Origin: Modestobacter marinus
Lineage (GTDB): Bacteria > Actinomycetota > Actinomycetes > Mycobacteriales > Geodermatophilaceae
NCBI RefSeq assembly: GCF_011758655.1
Contig: NZ_JAAMPA010000001.1
Coordinates: 1,860,001-1,924,000, forward strand
Reading direction: 5' to 3'
DNA: 64,000 nucleotides
Shown here: piece by piece, positions 28,331-37,862 of the stretch
Layout of the letters: each line of letters begins with the position of its first letter
Numbering within the stretch: position 1 is the first letter of the stretch
Program-made: the position numbers and the translations under genes
Notes under the pieces: model-generated
What the model was told of the DNA's origin: nothing
The model's input: only the letters and a program-made list of their open reading frames with translations
Database searches by the model: none

Positions 28331-29398
28331 TCAGCCGCGGGGCAGCCGGATCGTGGCCAGCCGCCCCACCGAGCGCATCCGCTCCTCGGCGAGCCGGTCG
28401 GCCGCGACGGCCGGGGAGACGCCCTCGGCGTCCGCCGCGGCGAAGACCCGCAGGGCGACGTCGAAGATCGAGGTGGTCTTCGACTCCGCCCGCGGGAAGG
28501 AGAACCCGTGCCGCTCGTCCTCCACCTGGATCACGCCGCCGGCGTTCACCAGGTAGTCGGGGGCGTAGAGGACGCCGCGGTCGCGCAGCAGCTCGGCGGT
28601 GCCCTCGTGGGCCAGCTGGTTGTTCGCCCCGCCGCAGACGATCTCGGCGGGCAGCACGGCCACCGTCTCGTCGTCCAGGGCGCCACCGAGGGCGCAGGGG
28701 GCGTAGACGTCGTGCGGCGTGCGCACCAGGGTCGCGGTGTCCTCGACCGCCTGCACCGTGGAGTGCCGGGCCCGGACCCGGGCGACCGCGGCCGGGTCGA
28801 CGTCGGTGACGACGACGGACGCCCCGTCGGCGACCAGCCGGTCGACGAGCCAGCTGCCCACCTTGCCCACCCCGGCGACGGCGACGGTGCGGCCGGCCAG
28901 GGTCGGGGCGCCCCAGCGGTGCTGGGCGGCGGCGCGCATCCCCTGGAAGACGCCGAACGCGGTGAGCACCGAGGAGTCGCCGCAGCCGCCGAAGGCCTCG
29001 GACCGGCCGTGGGCGAACCGGGTCTCCCGGGCCACGACGTCCAGGTCGGCGTTGTAGGTGCCGACGTCGCAGGCGGTGAGGTAGCGCCCGCCGAGGCTCT
29101 CCACGAAGCGCCCGTACGCGCGCAGCAGCGCCTCGGTCTTGTCCGTGTGCGGGTCGCCGATGATGACCGCCTTGCCGCCGCCCAGGTCGAGGCCGGCCAG
29201 GCTGTTCTTGTAGGCCATCGCCTTCGACAGCGCCAGCGCGTCGGCCACCGCGGCCTCCTCGGAGGCGTAGGGGAAGAACCGGGTGCCGCCGAGCGCCGGA
29301 CCGAGCGCGGTGGAGTACACCGCGATCACCGCGCGCAGCCCCGACCCGGGGTCGGAGCAGAAGACGACCTGTTCGTGCCCGGTGCCCATCACGTCCAC
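28331..29398 (-). CDS. vdh: Glu/Leu/Phe/Val dehydrogenase, valine dehydrogenase type
   Basis: 355 residues. Substrate-binding GGTRFFPY, the catalytic lysine in [10 protein letters not shown], and the NAD-binding VAGVGKVG are visible, as is the family segment [28 protein letters not shown] at the N-terminus resembles Streptomyces valine dehydrogenase. It deaminates branched amino acids to keto acids. GTG at 29398 is chosen because a TAGGCT box lies exactly 7 nt upstream (leaderless); an ATG nine bases later is the alternative. Divergent from the sugar transporter operon. Confidence 0.85.
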   Translation of the reverse strand: MDVMGTGHEQVVFCSDPGSGLRAVIAVYSTALGPALGGTRFFPYASEEAAVADALALSKAMAYKNSLAGLDLGGGKAVIIGDPHTDKTEALLRAYGRFVESLGGRYLTACDVGTYNADLDVVARETRFAHGRSEAFGGCGDSSVLTAFGVFQGMRAAAQHRWGAPTLAGRTVAVAGVGKVGSWLVDRLVADGASVVVTDVDPAAVARVRARHSTVQAVEDTATLVRTPHDVYAPCALGGALDDETVAVLPAEIVCGGANNQLAHEGTAELLRDRGVLYAPDYLVNAGGVIQVEDERHGFSFPRAESKTTSIFDVALRVFAAADAEGVSPAVAADRLAEERMRSVGRLATIRLPRG

Positions 29399-29405
29399 GA
29401 CCGGC

Positions 29406-29411
29406 AGCCTA
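29406..29411 (-). promoter_or_regulatory. -10 element TAGGCT for leaderless dehydrogenase gene
   Basis: On the minus strand TAGGCT is followed by GCCGGTC (7 nt) and GTG. This spacing is what decides the start codon of the gene at 28331-29398. Confidence 0.5.
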
Positions 29412-29674
29412 GGCAGCCGCGCGCCTCCGCGCCGCGTGCACGCGCCCTCGCGGGGCACGTCGCTGCCGTTGCGCAGCGGGCGTGACGGCGACGCCCGGGT
29501 CCGGAGAAGGGAGTCCGTGCCGTGTCCGCCCGCCCGGGCGGGCATGATCGGGGGCTGACGAGAGGCGCCGGCCGACCCCGGTGCCGCACACTCCCTCCGT
29601 CGGGCCGAGTCGAGGCCCGGCCGGTGGAGGACATCAGCGGGGCATCGCTGCGCCGCCACACAGGAGCGACGACA

Positions 29675-30679
29675 ATGAGGAACTGGCACACGATGGCTCG
29701 ACCCACCCGGCTGCTCGCACTCGCCCTGGCGGCACCCCTGCTGATCAGCGCCTGTTCCACGGAGAACTCCGGCGGGGGCGACGAGAGCGGCGACGGCGGC
29801 GGCGCTGCGACCGCCTCCGGTGACCTCGACTTCGCCGTCGTCACCCACGGGTCCGCCGGGGACGCCTTCTGGGACGTGGTGCAGAACGGTGCCGAGGCGG
29901 CCGGTGAGGACCTCGGCGTGGGCGTCGACTACCAGAGCGACGGGGACCCGCAGCGGCAGTCCCAGCTGATCCAGGCCGCGGTCAACCAGGACGTCGACGG
30001 CATCGTGGTCTCGATGGCCAACCCCGACGCGCTCGAGGACTCGATCGGCGCCGCGGTCGACGCCGGCATCCCGGTCGTCACGATCAACTCCGGCGGGGAC
30101 CGGTCGGCCGAGTTCGGTGCCATCGGGCACGTGGGCCAGGACGAGACGGTCGCCGGCTTCGGTGCCGGGCAGCGGCTGGCCGCCGACGGGGCGCAGAACG
30201 TGATCTGCGTGGTGCACGAGGCCGGGAACATCGGCCTGGAGCAGCGCTGCGCCGGGGCCTCCGAGGGGCTGGGCGCCGACGTCCGGCTGCTCCAGGTGGA
30301 CGTCAACGACCTGCAGGCAGCCCAGTCGACGATCACCTCGCAGCTGCAGAGCGACCCCTCGATCGACGCGGTGCTCACGCTGAACTCCGCCGTGGCCTCG
30401 GTGGCGGCGTCGGCCGCCGACGACGCCGGCTCCGACGCCGAGATCGCCACCTTCGACCTCAACGGCGACGTCATCTCCGCGATCCAGGACGGCACGATCG
30501 CCTTCGCCGTCGACCAGCAGCAGTACGAGCAGGGCTACCTGCCGATCGTGATGCTGCAGCTGTACGCGGAGAACCTGAACACCGTCGGGGGCGGCCAGCC
30601 GGTGCTCACCGGCCCGGCGATCGTCGACGCGGAGAACGTCGACGAGATCGCCGACCTCGCCTCGGCGGGGACCCGCTGA
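29675..30679 (+). CDS. sugar ABC transporter substrate-binding lipoprotein
   Basis: 334 residues, Peripla_BP_4 type. Signal peptide with lipobox LISAC (cysteine near 26) followed by a Gly/Ser/Asp-rich linker, then the ribose-binding-protein fold ([35 protein letters not shown] given as landmarks). ATG with AGGAG 8 nt upstream. First gene of a three-gene import operon; its stop overlaps the probable CTG start of the permease. Substrate unknown. Confidence 0.9.
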   Translation: MRNWHTMARPTRLLALALAAPLLISACSTENSGGGDESGDGGGAATASGDLDFAVVTHGSAGDAFWDVVQNGAEAAGEDLGVGVDYQSDGDPQRQSQLIQAAVNQDVDGIVVSMANPDALEDSIGAAVDAGIPVVTINSGGDRSAEFGAIGHVGQDETVAGFGAGQRLAADGAQNVICVVHEAGNIGLEQRCAGASEGLGADVRLLQVDVNDLQAAQSTITSQLQSDPSIDAVLTLNSAVASVAASAADDAGSDAEIATFDLNGDVISAIQDGTIAFAVDQQQYEQGYLPIVMLQLYAENLNTVGGGQPVLTGPAIVDAENVDEIADLASAGTR

Positions 30680-31737
30680 GCGCGACCCGGGAGGCGCCCG
30701 TCGACGGGCCGGCGCGCGCCGACGAACGCGTCGCCCGGGTCAGCCCGTGGCGGCGGCTGCTGGTCAAGCCCGAGCTCGGGTCGCTGATCGGTGCCGTCGT
30801 CATCCTGGGCTTCTTCTCCGCCCAGTCCGAGGTCTTCCGGTCGCTGGCCGGGGTGGCCAACTGGCTGGACGTCGCCTCGGTGCTCGGAATCATGGCGGTG
30901 GCCGTCGCACTGCTGATGATCGGCGGGCACTTCGACCTCTCCGCCGGGGTGATGACCGGCACCACCGCGCTGACCGTGGGCGTCGTGGCGGTGGAGCTGC
31001 AGCAGAACATCTGGGTGGCGATCGCCGCGGCGCTGGTGCTGGCTCTGGCGATCGGCGCCTTCAACGGCTGGCTGGTCACCCGCACCGGCCTGCCGAGCTT
31101 CATCATCACGCTGGGCACGTTCCTGATGCTGCAGGGGCTCAACCTGGGCATCACCAAGGCGTTCACCGGCACCGTCCAGGTGCGCGGGCTGGCCGACGCG
31201 CCCGGCTACCACTCGGCGGAGCTCGTGCTGGCGTCCACGGTCAGCGTCTTCGGGCAGCCGTTCCGGATCGCCGTCCTGTGGTGGCTGCTGGTCACGGCCG
31301 TGGCCGCCTGGGTGCTCCTGCGCACCCGGTTCGGCAACTGGGTCTTCGCCACCGGCGGTGACGAGGTGGCCAGCCGCAACGTCGGGGTCCCGGCGCGGCG
31401 GACGACGATCGTGCTGTTCATGACCACCGCCACCGCCGCGTGGCTGGTCGGTTCCATCACCGCCGTCCGGCTCACCTCGGTGCAGGCCAACACCGGCACC
31501 GGCCAGGAGCTCATCTACATCGTCGCGGCCGTGATCGGCGGCTGCCTGCTGACCGGCGGGTTCGGCTCGGCCGTCGGCGCGGCCCTCGGTGCGCTGATCT
31601 TCGGCATGACCCAGCAGGGGATCGTCTACCTGAACTGGGACGCCGACTGGTTCTACTTCTTCCTCGGGGCGATGCTGCTGCTCGCGGTGCTCACCAACCG
31701 GCTGGTCCGGCGCTACGCCGAGGCGGCTCCCCGATGA
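30676..31737 (+). CDS. ABC transporter permease, ribose/fructose type (copy 2), probable CTG start
   Basis: 353 residues if read from CTG at 30676. The frame holds no ATG, GTG or TTG before a GTG at 30853, which would remove the first membrane segment ([17 protein letters not shown]) and break alignment with the paralogue at 4.6-5.7 kb, whose matching N-terminus is complete. The CTG overlaps the binding-protein stop as CTGA, mirroring the ATGA overlaps elsewhere in the window. About 8-10 membrane segments; [17 protein letters not shown] and [13 protein letters not shown] are diagnostic. Its stop overlaps the ATPase ATG. Confidence 0.85.
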   Translation: MSATREAPVDGPARADERVARVSPWRRLLVKPELGSLIGAVVILGFFSAQSEVFRSLAGVANWLDVASVLGIMAVAVALLMIGGHFDLSAGVMTGTTALTVGVVAVELQQNIWVAIAAALVLALAIGAFNGWLVTRTGLPSFIITLGTFLMLQGLNLGITKAFTGTVQVRGLADAPGYHSAELVLASTVSVFGQPFRIAVLWWLLVTAVAAWVLLRTRFGNWVFATGGDEVASRNVGVPARRTTIVLFMTTATAAWLVGSITAVRLTSVQANTGTGQELIYIVAAVIGGCLLTGGFGSAVGAALGALIFGMTQQGIVYLNWDADWFYFFLGAMLLLAVLTNRLVRRYAEAAPR

Positions 31738-32534
31738 GCACCCCGGCCGCAGGCGCCCCGCTGCTGGAGCTGCGCGACATCGGCAAGGACTTCGGCTCGG
31801 TCATCGCCCTGCAGGGCATCTCCACCAGCGTGCGCGCCGGGCAGGTCACCTGCGTGCTCGGCGACAACGGCGCCGGCAAGTCCACGTTGATCAAGGTGCT
31901 CGCCGGGGTGCACCGGCCGACCCGGGGGCAGCTGCTGCTGGACGGCGAGCCGGTCGACTTCGGCGCCCCGCGCGAGGCGCTGGACGCCGGCATCGCCACC
32001 GTCTACCAGGACCTGGCGATGATCCCGCTGATGTCGATCTGGCGGAACTTCTTCCTCGGGTCCGAGCCGACGACCGGGTGGGGCCCGTTCCAGCGGTTCG
32101 ACCGGGCCACCGCCAAGGAGGTCACCCGGCGCGAGCTGGCGGCGATGGGCATCGACATCCGCGACCCCGACCAGCCGGTCGGCACGCTGTCCGGCGGCGA
32201 GCGTCAGTCGGTGGCGATCGCCCGAGCGGTGCACTTCGGCGCCCGGGTGCTGATCCTGGACGAGCCGACGTCGGCGCTGGGGGTGAAGCAGGCCGCCGTG
32301 GTGCTGCGCTACATCGCCCAGGCGCGCGACCAGGGGCTCGGCGTCGTCTTCATCACCCACAACCCGCACCACGCGCACCCGGTGGGCGACCGCTTCCTGC
32401 TGCTCAACCGCGGCCGGAGCATGGGGGACTTCGCCAAGGACGAGGTGACCCGGGAGCAGCTGACCGAGATGATGGCCGGCGGCGACGAGCTGACCCGGCT
32501 CGCCGAGGAGCTGGGACGGTCGGACGGCGCCTGA
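31734..32534 (+). CDS. ABC transporter ATP-binding protein, sugar-import type (copy 2)
   Basis: 266 residues. Walker [10 protein letters not shown], signature LSGGERQ, Walker [11 protein letters not shown] and FITHN are all canonical, unlike copy 1. Single ATPase domain of FrcA type. ATG overlaps the permease stop (ATGA), so the whole binding-protein/permease/ATPase set is translationally coupled. Segments such as [13 protein letters not shown] are shared with copy 1 (IAPLMSVWRNFFLG), showing duplication. Confidence 0.9.
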   Translation: MSTPAAGAPLLELRDIGKDFGSVIALQGISTSVRAGQVTCVLGDNGAGKSTLIKVLAGVHRPTRGQLLLDGEPVDFGAPREALDAGIATVYQDLAMIPLMSIWRNFFLGSEPTTGWGPFQRFDRATAKEVTRRELAAMGIDIRDPDQPVGTLSGGERQSVAIARAVHFGARVLILDEPTSALGVKQAAVVLRYIAQARDQGLGVVFITHNPHHAHPVGDRFLLLNRGRSMGDFAKDEVTREQLTEMMAGGDELTRLAEELGRSDGA

Positions 32535-32685
32535 GTGGCCAGGTCGACATGAGGACCGGGCCGGGCGGTGACCGGACGACTTCGGGACGACGCGCGGTTG
32601 CTGCGCGTGTTGTGCGTGTGACTCGTGGTGCGACTGGGACGCTCGCTGAGCCCACCCGTCCATCCCTCTTCCCCAGGGAGCGACC

Positions 32686-34029
32686 ATGACGCAGGCACTC
32701 CGGCCCCCGTCCCCGGCAGAGCCCGGCCGGCTCGGCGAGGCAGGACGCAGCCGGGTCCGTGCCGGACGCCGCCGGCCGTCCCGGCTGCTGGCCGGGGCCC
32801 TGACCGCGGCCGTGGCGGCCGTGCTGCTCGGCGCCGGCGGCGGCACCGCGCGCGCCGAGCCGGTGAACCCGAGCGACGAGCAGCTCGCCGGTGCCCAGAC
32901 GGCGCAGGACGCGGCCGCGGCCGAGGTCGGCCGGATCGCCGGGCAGGTCGCGGCCGCCGAGGCGCAGCTGGAGCAGGTCCAGGTGCTGGCCGAGGCCGCC
33001 GGCACCGCCTACCTGGCGGCGGAGGAGGCCCGGGTGCAGGCCGAGGCCGCGGCGGCCCGGGCGGCGCAGGACCTGCAGGTGGCCGCGGACGCCGTCGCCG
33101 CCGCCCAGGCGCGGGTCGCCGAGTTCTCCCGGGACACCTACAAGAACGGCGGCGAGCTCACCAGCGAGATGGCCCTGCTGGACGTCGGCGGGCCGTCCGA
33201 GCTGGTGCAGAAGGCCGCGATGCTGTCCTACGTCGGCGACCACCAGGTCGACGTCCTGGGGGTGATGGAGCAGGCCCGGGTGCAGCAGGCGCAGGCCGAC
33301 GCGGCCGCCCGGGCGGCCCGGGACGAGTCGGTGGCGGCCGAGGCGGCGGCCGAGGGGGCGCGGGTCGAGGCCGAGCGGCAGCTGGCCAACCAGCAGTCGG
33401 TGTACACCCAGGTGACCGCGCAGAAGGCGGCGCTGGACCAGCAGCTGCAGGACGCCCAGGTGCAGCTGCTCTCGCTCCAGGGCGAGCGCAACGCCTTCCA
33501 GGCCTGGCAGCAGCAGAAGGCGGCCGAGGAGGCTGCGGCCCGGCTGGCCGAGGAGCAGGCCCGGGCCCAGGCGCTCGCCGACGACCGGCAGGCGCTGCTG
33601 GCCGACGCCGAGGCCGCCGGGTACGGCTACGCCCGGCCGGCCGTCGGCACCACGAGCAGCTGCTTCGGCGCCCGCTGGGGGGTCACGCACTTCGGCGTCG
33701 ACATCGGGGCGCCGATCGGCACGCCGGTGCGCGCGGCCACCGCCGGGGTGGTCCAGCGGGCGGGGCCGGCGACCGGCTTCGGGCTGGCGGTCTACCTCCG
33801 CGGCGACGACGGCGCGATCACCGTGTACGGCCACGTGAACCAGTACTTCGTCCGCGCCGGGGAGCGGGTCGCGGCCGGTGAGCAGATCGCCGAGGTGGGC
33901 AACCGCGGTCAGTCGACCGGGCCGCACCTGCACTTCGAGGTCCACCCCGACGGGCAGATGCACAGCGGCCAGGTGGACCCGGTGCCCTGGTTGCGCGCCC
34001 GCGGCATCACCGTCCGCGGCTGCGGCTGA
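32686..34029 (+). CDS. M23 family metallopeptidase with N-terminal coiled coil
   Basis: 447 residues. A signal-like hydrophobic segment (LLAGALTAAVAAVLLGAGG, cleaved near AEP) leads to ~270 residues of alanine/glutamine-rich coiled coil, then an M23 (LytM) domain. Zinc ligands: H and D in THFGVDIG, and HLHF in STGPHLHFEV. It would cut peptidoglycan cross-links outside the membrane, likely in cell division or wall remodelling like RipA/EnvC-type proteins. AGGGAG lies 5 nt before the ATG. The 151-bp upstream gap shows no recognised riboswitch. Confidence 0.88.
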   Translation: MTQALRPPSPAEPGRLGEAGRSRVRAGRRRPSRLLAGALTAAVAAVLLGAGGGTARAEPVNPSDEQLAGAQTAQDAAAAEVGRIAGQVAAAEAQLEQVQVLAEAAGTAYLAAEEARVQAEAAAARAAQDLQVAADAVAAAQARVAEFSRDTYKNGGELTSEMALLDVGGPSELVQKAAMLSYVGDHQVDVLGVMEQARVQQAQADAAARAARDESVAAEAAAEGARVEAERQLANQQSVYTQVTAQKAALDQQLQDAQVQLLSLQGERNAFQAWQQQKAAEEAAARLAEEQARAQALADDRQALLADAEAAGYGYARPAVGTTSSCFGARWGVTHFGVDIGAPIGTPVRAATAGVVQRAGPATGFGLAVYLRGDDGAITVYGHVNQYFVRAGERVAAGEQIAEVGNRGQSTGPHLHFEVHPDGQMHSGQVDPVPWLRARGITVRGCG

Positions 34030-34067
34030 CCCGGCCGACGACGCCCCACTCCTCCCCTCAGGGCCGC

Positions 34068-34105
34068 CCGATCGCCACCACAATGGCCATTGTGGTGGCG
34101 ATCGG
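34068..34105. repeat. 38-bp perfect palindrome centred on ATGGCCAT
   Basis: Perfect self-complementarity with 19-bp arms; the inner part is CCACCACAATGG / CCATTGTGGTGG, the same core as the palindrome at 10687-10710. It lies between the convergent M23 peptidase and lipoprotein genes, 38 bp after the former. A dispersed intergenic element or bidirectional terminator without T-tract. Confidence 0.8.
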
Positions 34106-34137
34106 CCCGGTGCCTCGAGACGGGGCGGGCCGCCGGG

Positions 34138-34617
34138 TCAGGCGTTGTCGCAGTTCTCCGTGATCCAGGCGTCCAGCCGGGTCTGGGACTCGGTCGCCTG
34201 CGCCTCGATCTCGGCGAGCGCCTGCTCCGCGCTGGCCTGGCCCTCCGGGGTGGTCAGGTCGATGCCGCCGAGGGTGTCCCGGATGCCGACGAACGTGTCG
34301 AGCAGGACGTCCCAGTCGGCGCTGATCTCCGCGGGCGGGTCGAGCTCCCCCAGATCGGCGATGGTCCGGTCGAGCAGCTCCTGCTGGGTCAGCTCGGCGG
34401 CATCCGGGGCGGTGAGCACGGCCTCGGCCTCGGTGCAGAACGCCTGGACGTCCTCGTCGGAGGTGGTGGCGGAGCTGCTGGCGCTGCTCGAGGTGCTGGA
34501 GCTGGTCGCGGTCGACGCCGCGTCGGGCTGCTCGTCGTCGCTGCCGCACGCAGCGAGCAGGACGACGGCAGCCACGGCGGAGAGGCCGGCGCGGAACGGG
34601 GTGGGGAGAGCGCGCAT
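34138..34617 (-). CDS. lipoprotein, unknown function
   Basis: 159 residues. Signal peptide with lipobox LLAAC (cysteine at 24) and a Ser/Thr-rich linker (SSSTSSSASSSATTS), then a helical domain of about 105 residues with two cysteines (AFCTEAEAV and ENCDNA) that could form a disulfide. The ATG at 34617 has a TACCGT box exactly 7 nt upstream, so it is probably leaderless. Divergent from the MBL hydrolase gene. I do not recognise the domain. Confidence 0.75.
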   Translation of the reverse strand: MRALPTPFRAGLSAVAAVVLLAACGSDDEQPDAASTATSSSTSSSASSSATTSDEDVQAFCTEAEAVLTAPDAAELTQQELLDRTIADLGELDPPAEISADWDVLLDTFVGIRDTLGGIDLTTPEGQASAEQALAEIEAQATESQTRLDAWITENCDNA

Positions 34618-34624
34618 GCGATCG

Positions 34625-34630
34625 ACGGTA
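34625..34630 (-). promoter_or_regulatory. -10 element TACCGT for leaderless lipoprotein gene
   Basis: Minus-strand TACCGT, 7 nt before the ATG at 34617. It faces an identical hexamer for the divergent gene 41 bp away. Confidence 0.55.
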
Positions 34631-34670
34631 GCCGCTGCCTGCGGCCGGCACCGGGGCCCGGCGGGCCCGC

Positions 34671-34676
34671 TACCGT
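34671..34676 (+). promoter_or_regulatory. -10 element TACCGT for leaderless MBL gene
   Basis: TACCGT followed by GCTGCCC (7 nt) and the GTG at 34684. Same hexamer and spacing as the divergent lipoprotein promoter. Confidence 0.55.
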
Positions 34677-34683
34677 GCTGCCC

Positions 34684-35550
34684 GTGACCGCCCCCGTCGA
34701 CCCGCGGACCAGCTGGGCGCTGCCCGCACCCGGCACGATGGCCCCGGTCGCGGACCCCGAGCCGCTGGTCACCCGGGTGCTGGCCCCGAACCCCTCGCCG
34801 ATGACGCTGGACGGCACCAACACCCACCTGGTGGGCGAGCCGGGCTCAGGCCAGGCCGTCGTCGTGGACCCCGGCCCGGACGACCCCCGGCACCTGGCCG
34901 CCGTCGAGGCCGCGCTGGCCGCCCGGGACGCCCGGGTGGTGGCCGTGCTCGTCACCCACCACCACGGCGACCACGCCGAGGCCGCGTTGCCGTGGGGCCG
35001 GCACTTCGGCGCACCGGTCGCCGCCGCCACCCCCGCGGTCGCCGGCCCGGGCGGGCGGCTGCTCCGGGCGGGGGAGCGGCTGCAGCTGGCGGGCACGACG
35101 CTGGACGTCGTCCCCACGCCCGGGCACACCGCCGACCACCTGGCCTTCCGGCTGGCGTCGGGTGCCGTGCTGGTCGGTGACCACGTGCTGGGCCGGGGCA
35201 CCTCCGTGGTCACCCACCCCGAGGGCGACGTGCTCGCCTACCTGGAGTCGCTGCGCCGGGTGCACGACCTGGGCCCCTCGGCGCTGTACTGCGGACACGG
35301 GCCCGAGCTGACCACCGACCCCGGGGCGGTGCTGCGGTTCTACCTGGCGCACCGGGCGTACCGGGAGCAGCAGCTGCTCGACGCCCTCGCGGCCGGCGCC
35401 CGGACGGTGGACGAGCTGGTCGCCGTCGTCTACGCCGACGTGCCGCAGGCGGTCCGGCCGGCCGCGGCCCAGTCCACCCGGGCGACGCTGGCCAAGCTGG
35501 TCACCGAGGGCCGGGTGGAGCCCGACGGGGACCGGGTCCGGGTGGCCTGA
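34684..35550 (+). CDS. MBL-fold metallo-hydrolase, LACTB2-like
   Basis: 288 residues. Zinc motif THHHGDH, further ligands in PTPGHTADH, GDHVLG and CGHGPE. The N-terminal NPSPMTLDGTNTHLV and a C-terminal winged-helix-like segment (about 225-288) match the LACTB2 type, which includes nucleases and thioesterases. GTG start, leaderless type. The following GMC gene starts 26 bp later in the same direction with its own -10 box. Confidence 0.85.
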   Translation: MTAPVDPRTSWALPAPGTMAPVADPEPLVTRVLAPNPSPMTLDGTNTHLVGEPGSGQAVVVDPGPDDPRHLAAVEAALAARDARVVAVLVTHHHGDHAEAALPWGRHFGAPVAAATPAVAGPGGRLLRAGERLQLAGTTLDVVPTPGHTADHLAFRLASGAVLVGDHVLGRGTSVVTHPEGDVLAYLESLRRVHDLGPSALYCGHGPELTTDPGAVLRFYLAHRAYREQQLLDALAAGARTVDELVAVVYADVPQAVRPAAAQSTRATLAKLVTEGRVEPDGDRVRVA

Positions 35551-35563
35551 CCCGTCGCGGTCC

Positions 35564-35569
35564 TAGGGT
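35564..35569 (+). promoter_or_regulatory. -10 element TAGGGT for leaderless GMC oxidoreductase gene
   Basis: TAGGGT then GCCGGGG (7 nt) and GTG at 35577. Because the earlier in-frame GTG at 35568 lies inside this hexamer, the later GTG is the better start. Confidence 0.5.
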
Positions 35570-35576
35570 GCCGGGG

Positions 35577-37187
35577 GTGGAGCTGTCCGGGGAGTGGGAC
35601 GTCGTCGTCGTCGGCGCCGGGTCCGCCGGCTGCGCGCTGGCCGCCCGGCTGGTCGACGCCGGCCGGCGGGTGCTGGTCCTGGAGGCCGGCGCCGACCACC
35701 CGCGCCCCGAGGACTTCCCCGCGACCATCCGGGACGCCGCGACGATGGGGGCCGCCACCCCCGGCCACCCCGCGAACTGGGAGCTCACCGGCGAGCTGAC
35801 CGACGACCTCCGCTGGCCGGTGCCGCGCGGGCGGGTGCTGGGCGGCTCCAGCGCGCTCAACGGCACCTACTTCATCCGGGCCACCCGCGCCGACCTCGAC
35901 GGCTGGGCCGCCGCGGGCAACGACCTGTGGTCGGCCGACGCGCTCCGCCCGGCCTTCGTCCGCTGCGAGCGCGACGTCGACTACGGCGACCGCCCGGGGC
36001 ACGGCTCGAGCGGCCCGCTGCCGGTCACCCGGGTGCACGAGCCGCACCCGCTCACCGATGCCTTCGCCGGCGCCTGCGACGCGCTCGGCTTCCCGGCCGA
36101 GCCGGACAAGAACGCCGACGGCCCGCCCGGGCACGGGCCGGTGCCGTTCAACGTCTCCGACGGCGTGCGGGTGAATACCGCGATGGCCTACCTCTCCCCG
36201 CGCCGCGGGCACCCCGGGCTGACCGTGCGGGGCGGGGTGCGGGTGACCCGGGTGCTGGTCGAGCACGGCCGGGCGGTGGGTGTGCAGACCGACCGCGGCC
36301 CGGTGCGCGCCGCGGAGGTCGTGCTGTCGGCCGGCGCGGTCGGCTCCCCGCACCTGTTGCTGCTGTCCGGGATCGGCCCCGCAGACCAGCTGCGCGCCAC
36401 CGGCGTCGACGTCGTCGCCGACGTGCCCGGGGTGGGGCAGGGCTTCAGCGACCACCCCGACGTCTACGTGACCTACCGGCCGGCCCGGCGCACCCCGATG
36501 CCCCGCGGGCTGCTCCCGCTGGCCACCGCCCTGAACACCGCCGACCACCTCGAGGTCATGCCGTGGCTCAAGCCGTTCGGGAAGGTGATGCTGTCGCGGG
36601 CCTCGGGGTCGGCGCTGTCCGGCGTCACCGAGGTGCTGCGCCGGCCGGCCGCCACGCTGCGCGCGCTGCGGGGCGCCTCGGTGCCCCGGCTGCTGGACTC
36701 CGCCCGCCGGCGGGACGACCTCTACCTGGCGGTGGCGCTGCAGCAGGAGGAGAGCCGCGGCCGGATCAGCCTGACCACCGCCGACCCGCTGGTGCAGCCA
36801 CGGATCCGGTACCGCTACCTGACCGAGGACGCCGACCGGCGCCGGCTGCGGGACGGCGTCCGGCTGGCCGCCGAGCTGCTGCGCACCCCGGCCTTCGCCC
36901 CGCTGGTCGCCGAGCGCACCGGACTGCCCGACGACGTCCTGGCCGACGACCGGGAGCTGGACCGGTGGACCCGGGCGCACCTGGCGACCGCGGTGCACCT
37001 GGCCGGCAGCGCCCGGATGGGTCCGACCACCGACCCCGGGGCGGTGGTCGACCAGCACCTGCGGGTGCGCGGGGTGGCCGGGCTGCGGGTGGTGGACACG
37101 TCGGTGATGCCCCAGGTGCCCTCCCGCGGCCCGGCGGCGACCGCCGTGGCGATCGGGGAGCGGGCCGCCGAGCTGATGGACGGCTGA
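35577..37187 (+). CDS. GMC-family FAD oxidoreductase (possibly MftG-like)
   Basis: 536 residues. FAD site VVVVGAGSAGCALAARL, GMC signature GRVLGGSSALNGTYFIR, second signature GAVGSPHLLLLSGIGP, and C-terminal HLAGSARMG with RGPAATAVAIGE. GMC enzymes oxidise alcohols and related substrates. The compact size and the central QQEESRGRISLTTADP segment resemble the mycofactocin-associated MftG group, but no mft genes are in the window, so this is a suggestion only. Convergent with the unknown gene pair at 37.2-38.5 kb. Confidence 0.85.
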   Translation: MELSGEWDVVVVGAGSAGCALAARLVDAGRRVLVLEAGADHPRPEDFPATIRDAATMGAATPGHPANWELTGELTDDLRWPVPRGRVLGGSSALNGTYFIRATRADLDGWAAAGNDLWSADALRPAFVRCERDVDYGDRPGHGSSGPLPVTRVHEPHPLTDAFAGACDALGFPAEPDKNADGPPGHGPVPFNVSDGVRVNTAMAYLSPRRGHPGLTVRGGVRVTRVLVEHGRAVGVQTDRGPVRAAEVVLSAGAVGSPHLLLLSGIGPADQLRATGVDVVADVPGVGQGFSDHPDVYVTYRPARRTPMPRGLLPLATALNTADHLEVMPWLKPFGKVMLSRASGSALSGVTEVLRRPAATLRALRGASVPRLLDSARRRDDLYLAVALQQEESRGRISLTTADPLVQPRIRYRYLTEDADRRRLRDGVRLAAELLRTPAFAPLVAERTGLPDDVLADDRELDRWTRAHLATAVHLAGSARMGPTTDPGAVVDQHLRVRGVAGLRVVDTSVMPQVPSRGPAATAVAIGERAAELMDG

Positions 37188-37202
37188 GCCAGCCCCCTGG
37201 GT

Positions 37203-37862
37203 TCAGCGCTGGGCGTCGGCCACGGCCAGGGACCGGTCCAGGTAGACCGCGTTGCCGGACAGCAGCCGGTGCAGGTCCCGGAACGACCGGTCCAGCACCG
37301 CGGCCGGGTCGGTGTCGGCCGGGTCCGGGTCCGGCGCCTGGCCGGCCATCTCGGCCAGCCCGACCGACGCGTCGGCCAGCGTCGGCCACAGGTGGGCCCA
37401 CTGCCAGAACTCGTAGGTGGCCGGCCCCACCACGGCCGACGCCGGCGTGCCGAGCAGGCCGATGCCGTCGACGCCCGGCCGGTCCGGCAGCTCGCCCAGC
37501 CCCAGGAGCAGGGACTGCACCCGGTGGGTGCGGGCGAACACGGCGGCCGGCTCGCTGCCGGGGACGAGCTCGGCCACCAGGCCCCGCTCGATCAGCGCGT
37601 CCAGCACGCGGTCGCAGTCGGGGACGCCGGCCTCCTCGGCCGCCTCGCGGACCGCGGCGCGGGTCCACGGGACGCCGTCCCGCACCCGGCTGGGCACCCC
37701 GTGGGTCAGCGTCCACACGTCGGCGGTGGTCCGGTCCTCCAGCAGCGGGCTGTCCCAGCCCAGCCGCACCACCCAGTAGCTCGGTGGCTCGCCGCGGTGC
37801 TGGTGGAAGGCGCCCATGGGGTGGCCGAGGGGGAAGACGAGCGCCTCGTCGGCGGGGGGCAT
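37203..37862 (-). CDS. hypothetical protein, second member of a paralogous pair
   Basis: 219 residues. Residues ~45-105 look like a winged helix (VWTLTHGVPSRVRDGVPWTR, then DRVLDALIERGLVAEL). The rest is helical with QWAHLWPTLADA and DLHRLLSGNAVYLDRS. These segments match the upstream gene (WAHMESSLW, DLHRLLTPNAVHLDTW), so the two are duplicates. ATG overlaps the upstream stop (ATGA). I do not recognise the family; no catalytic motif is evident. Confidence 0.7.
   Translation of the reverse strand: MPPADEALVFPLGHPMGAFHQHRGEPPSYWVVRLGWDSPLLEDRTTADVWTLTHGVPSRVRDGVPWTRAAVREAAEEAGVPDCDRVLDALIERGLVAELVPGSEPAAVFARTHRVQSLLLGLGELPDRPGVDGIGLLGTPASAVVGPATYEFWQWAHLWPTLADASVGLAEMAGQAPDPDPADTDPAAVLDRSFRDLHRLLSGNAVYLDRSLAVADAQR

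Noticed and set aside
32535-32685. c-di-AMP (ydaO-type) riboswitch upstream of the M23 peptidase
   Set aside because: Such switches often precede wall hydrolases in actinobacteria, but I could not find the conserved motif sequence here.
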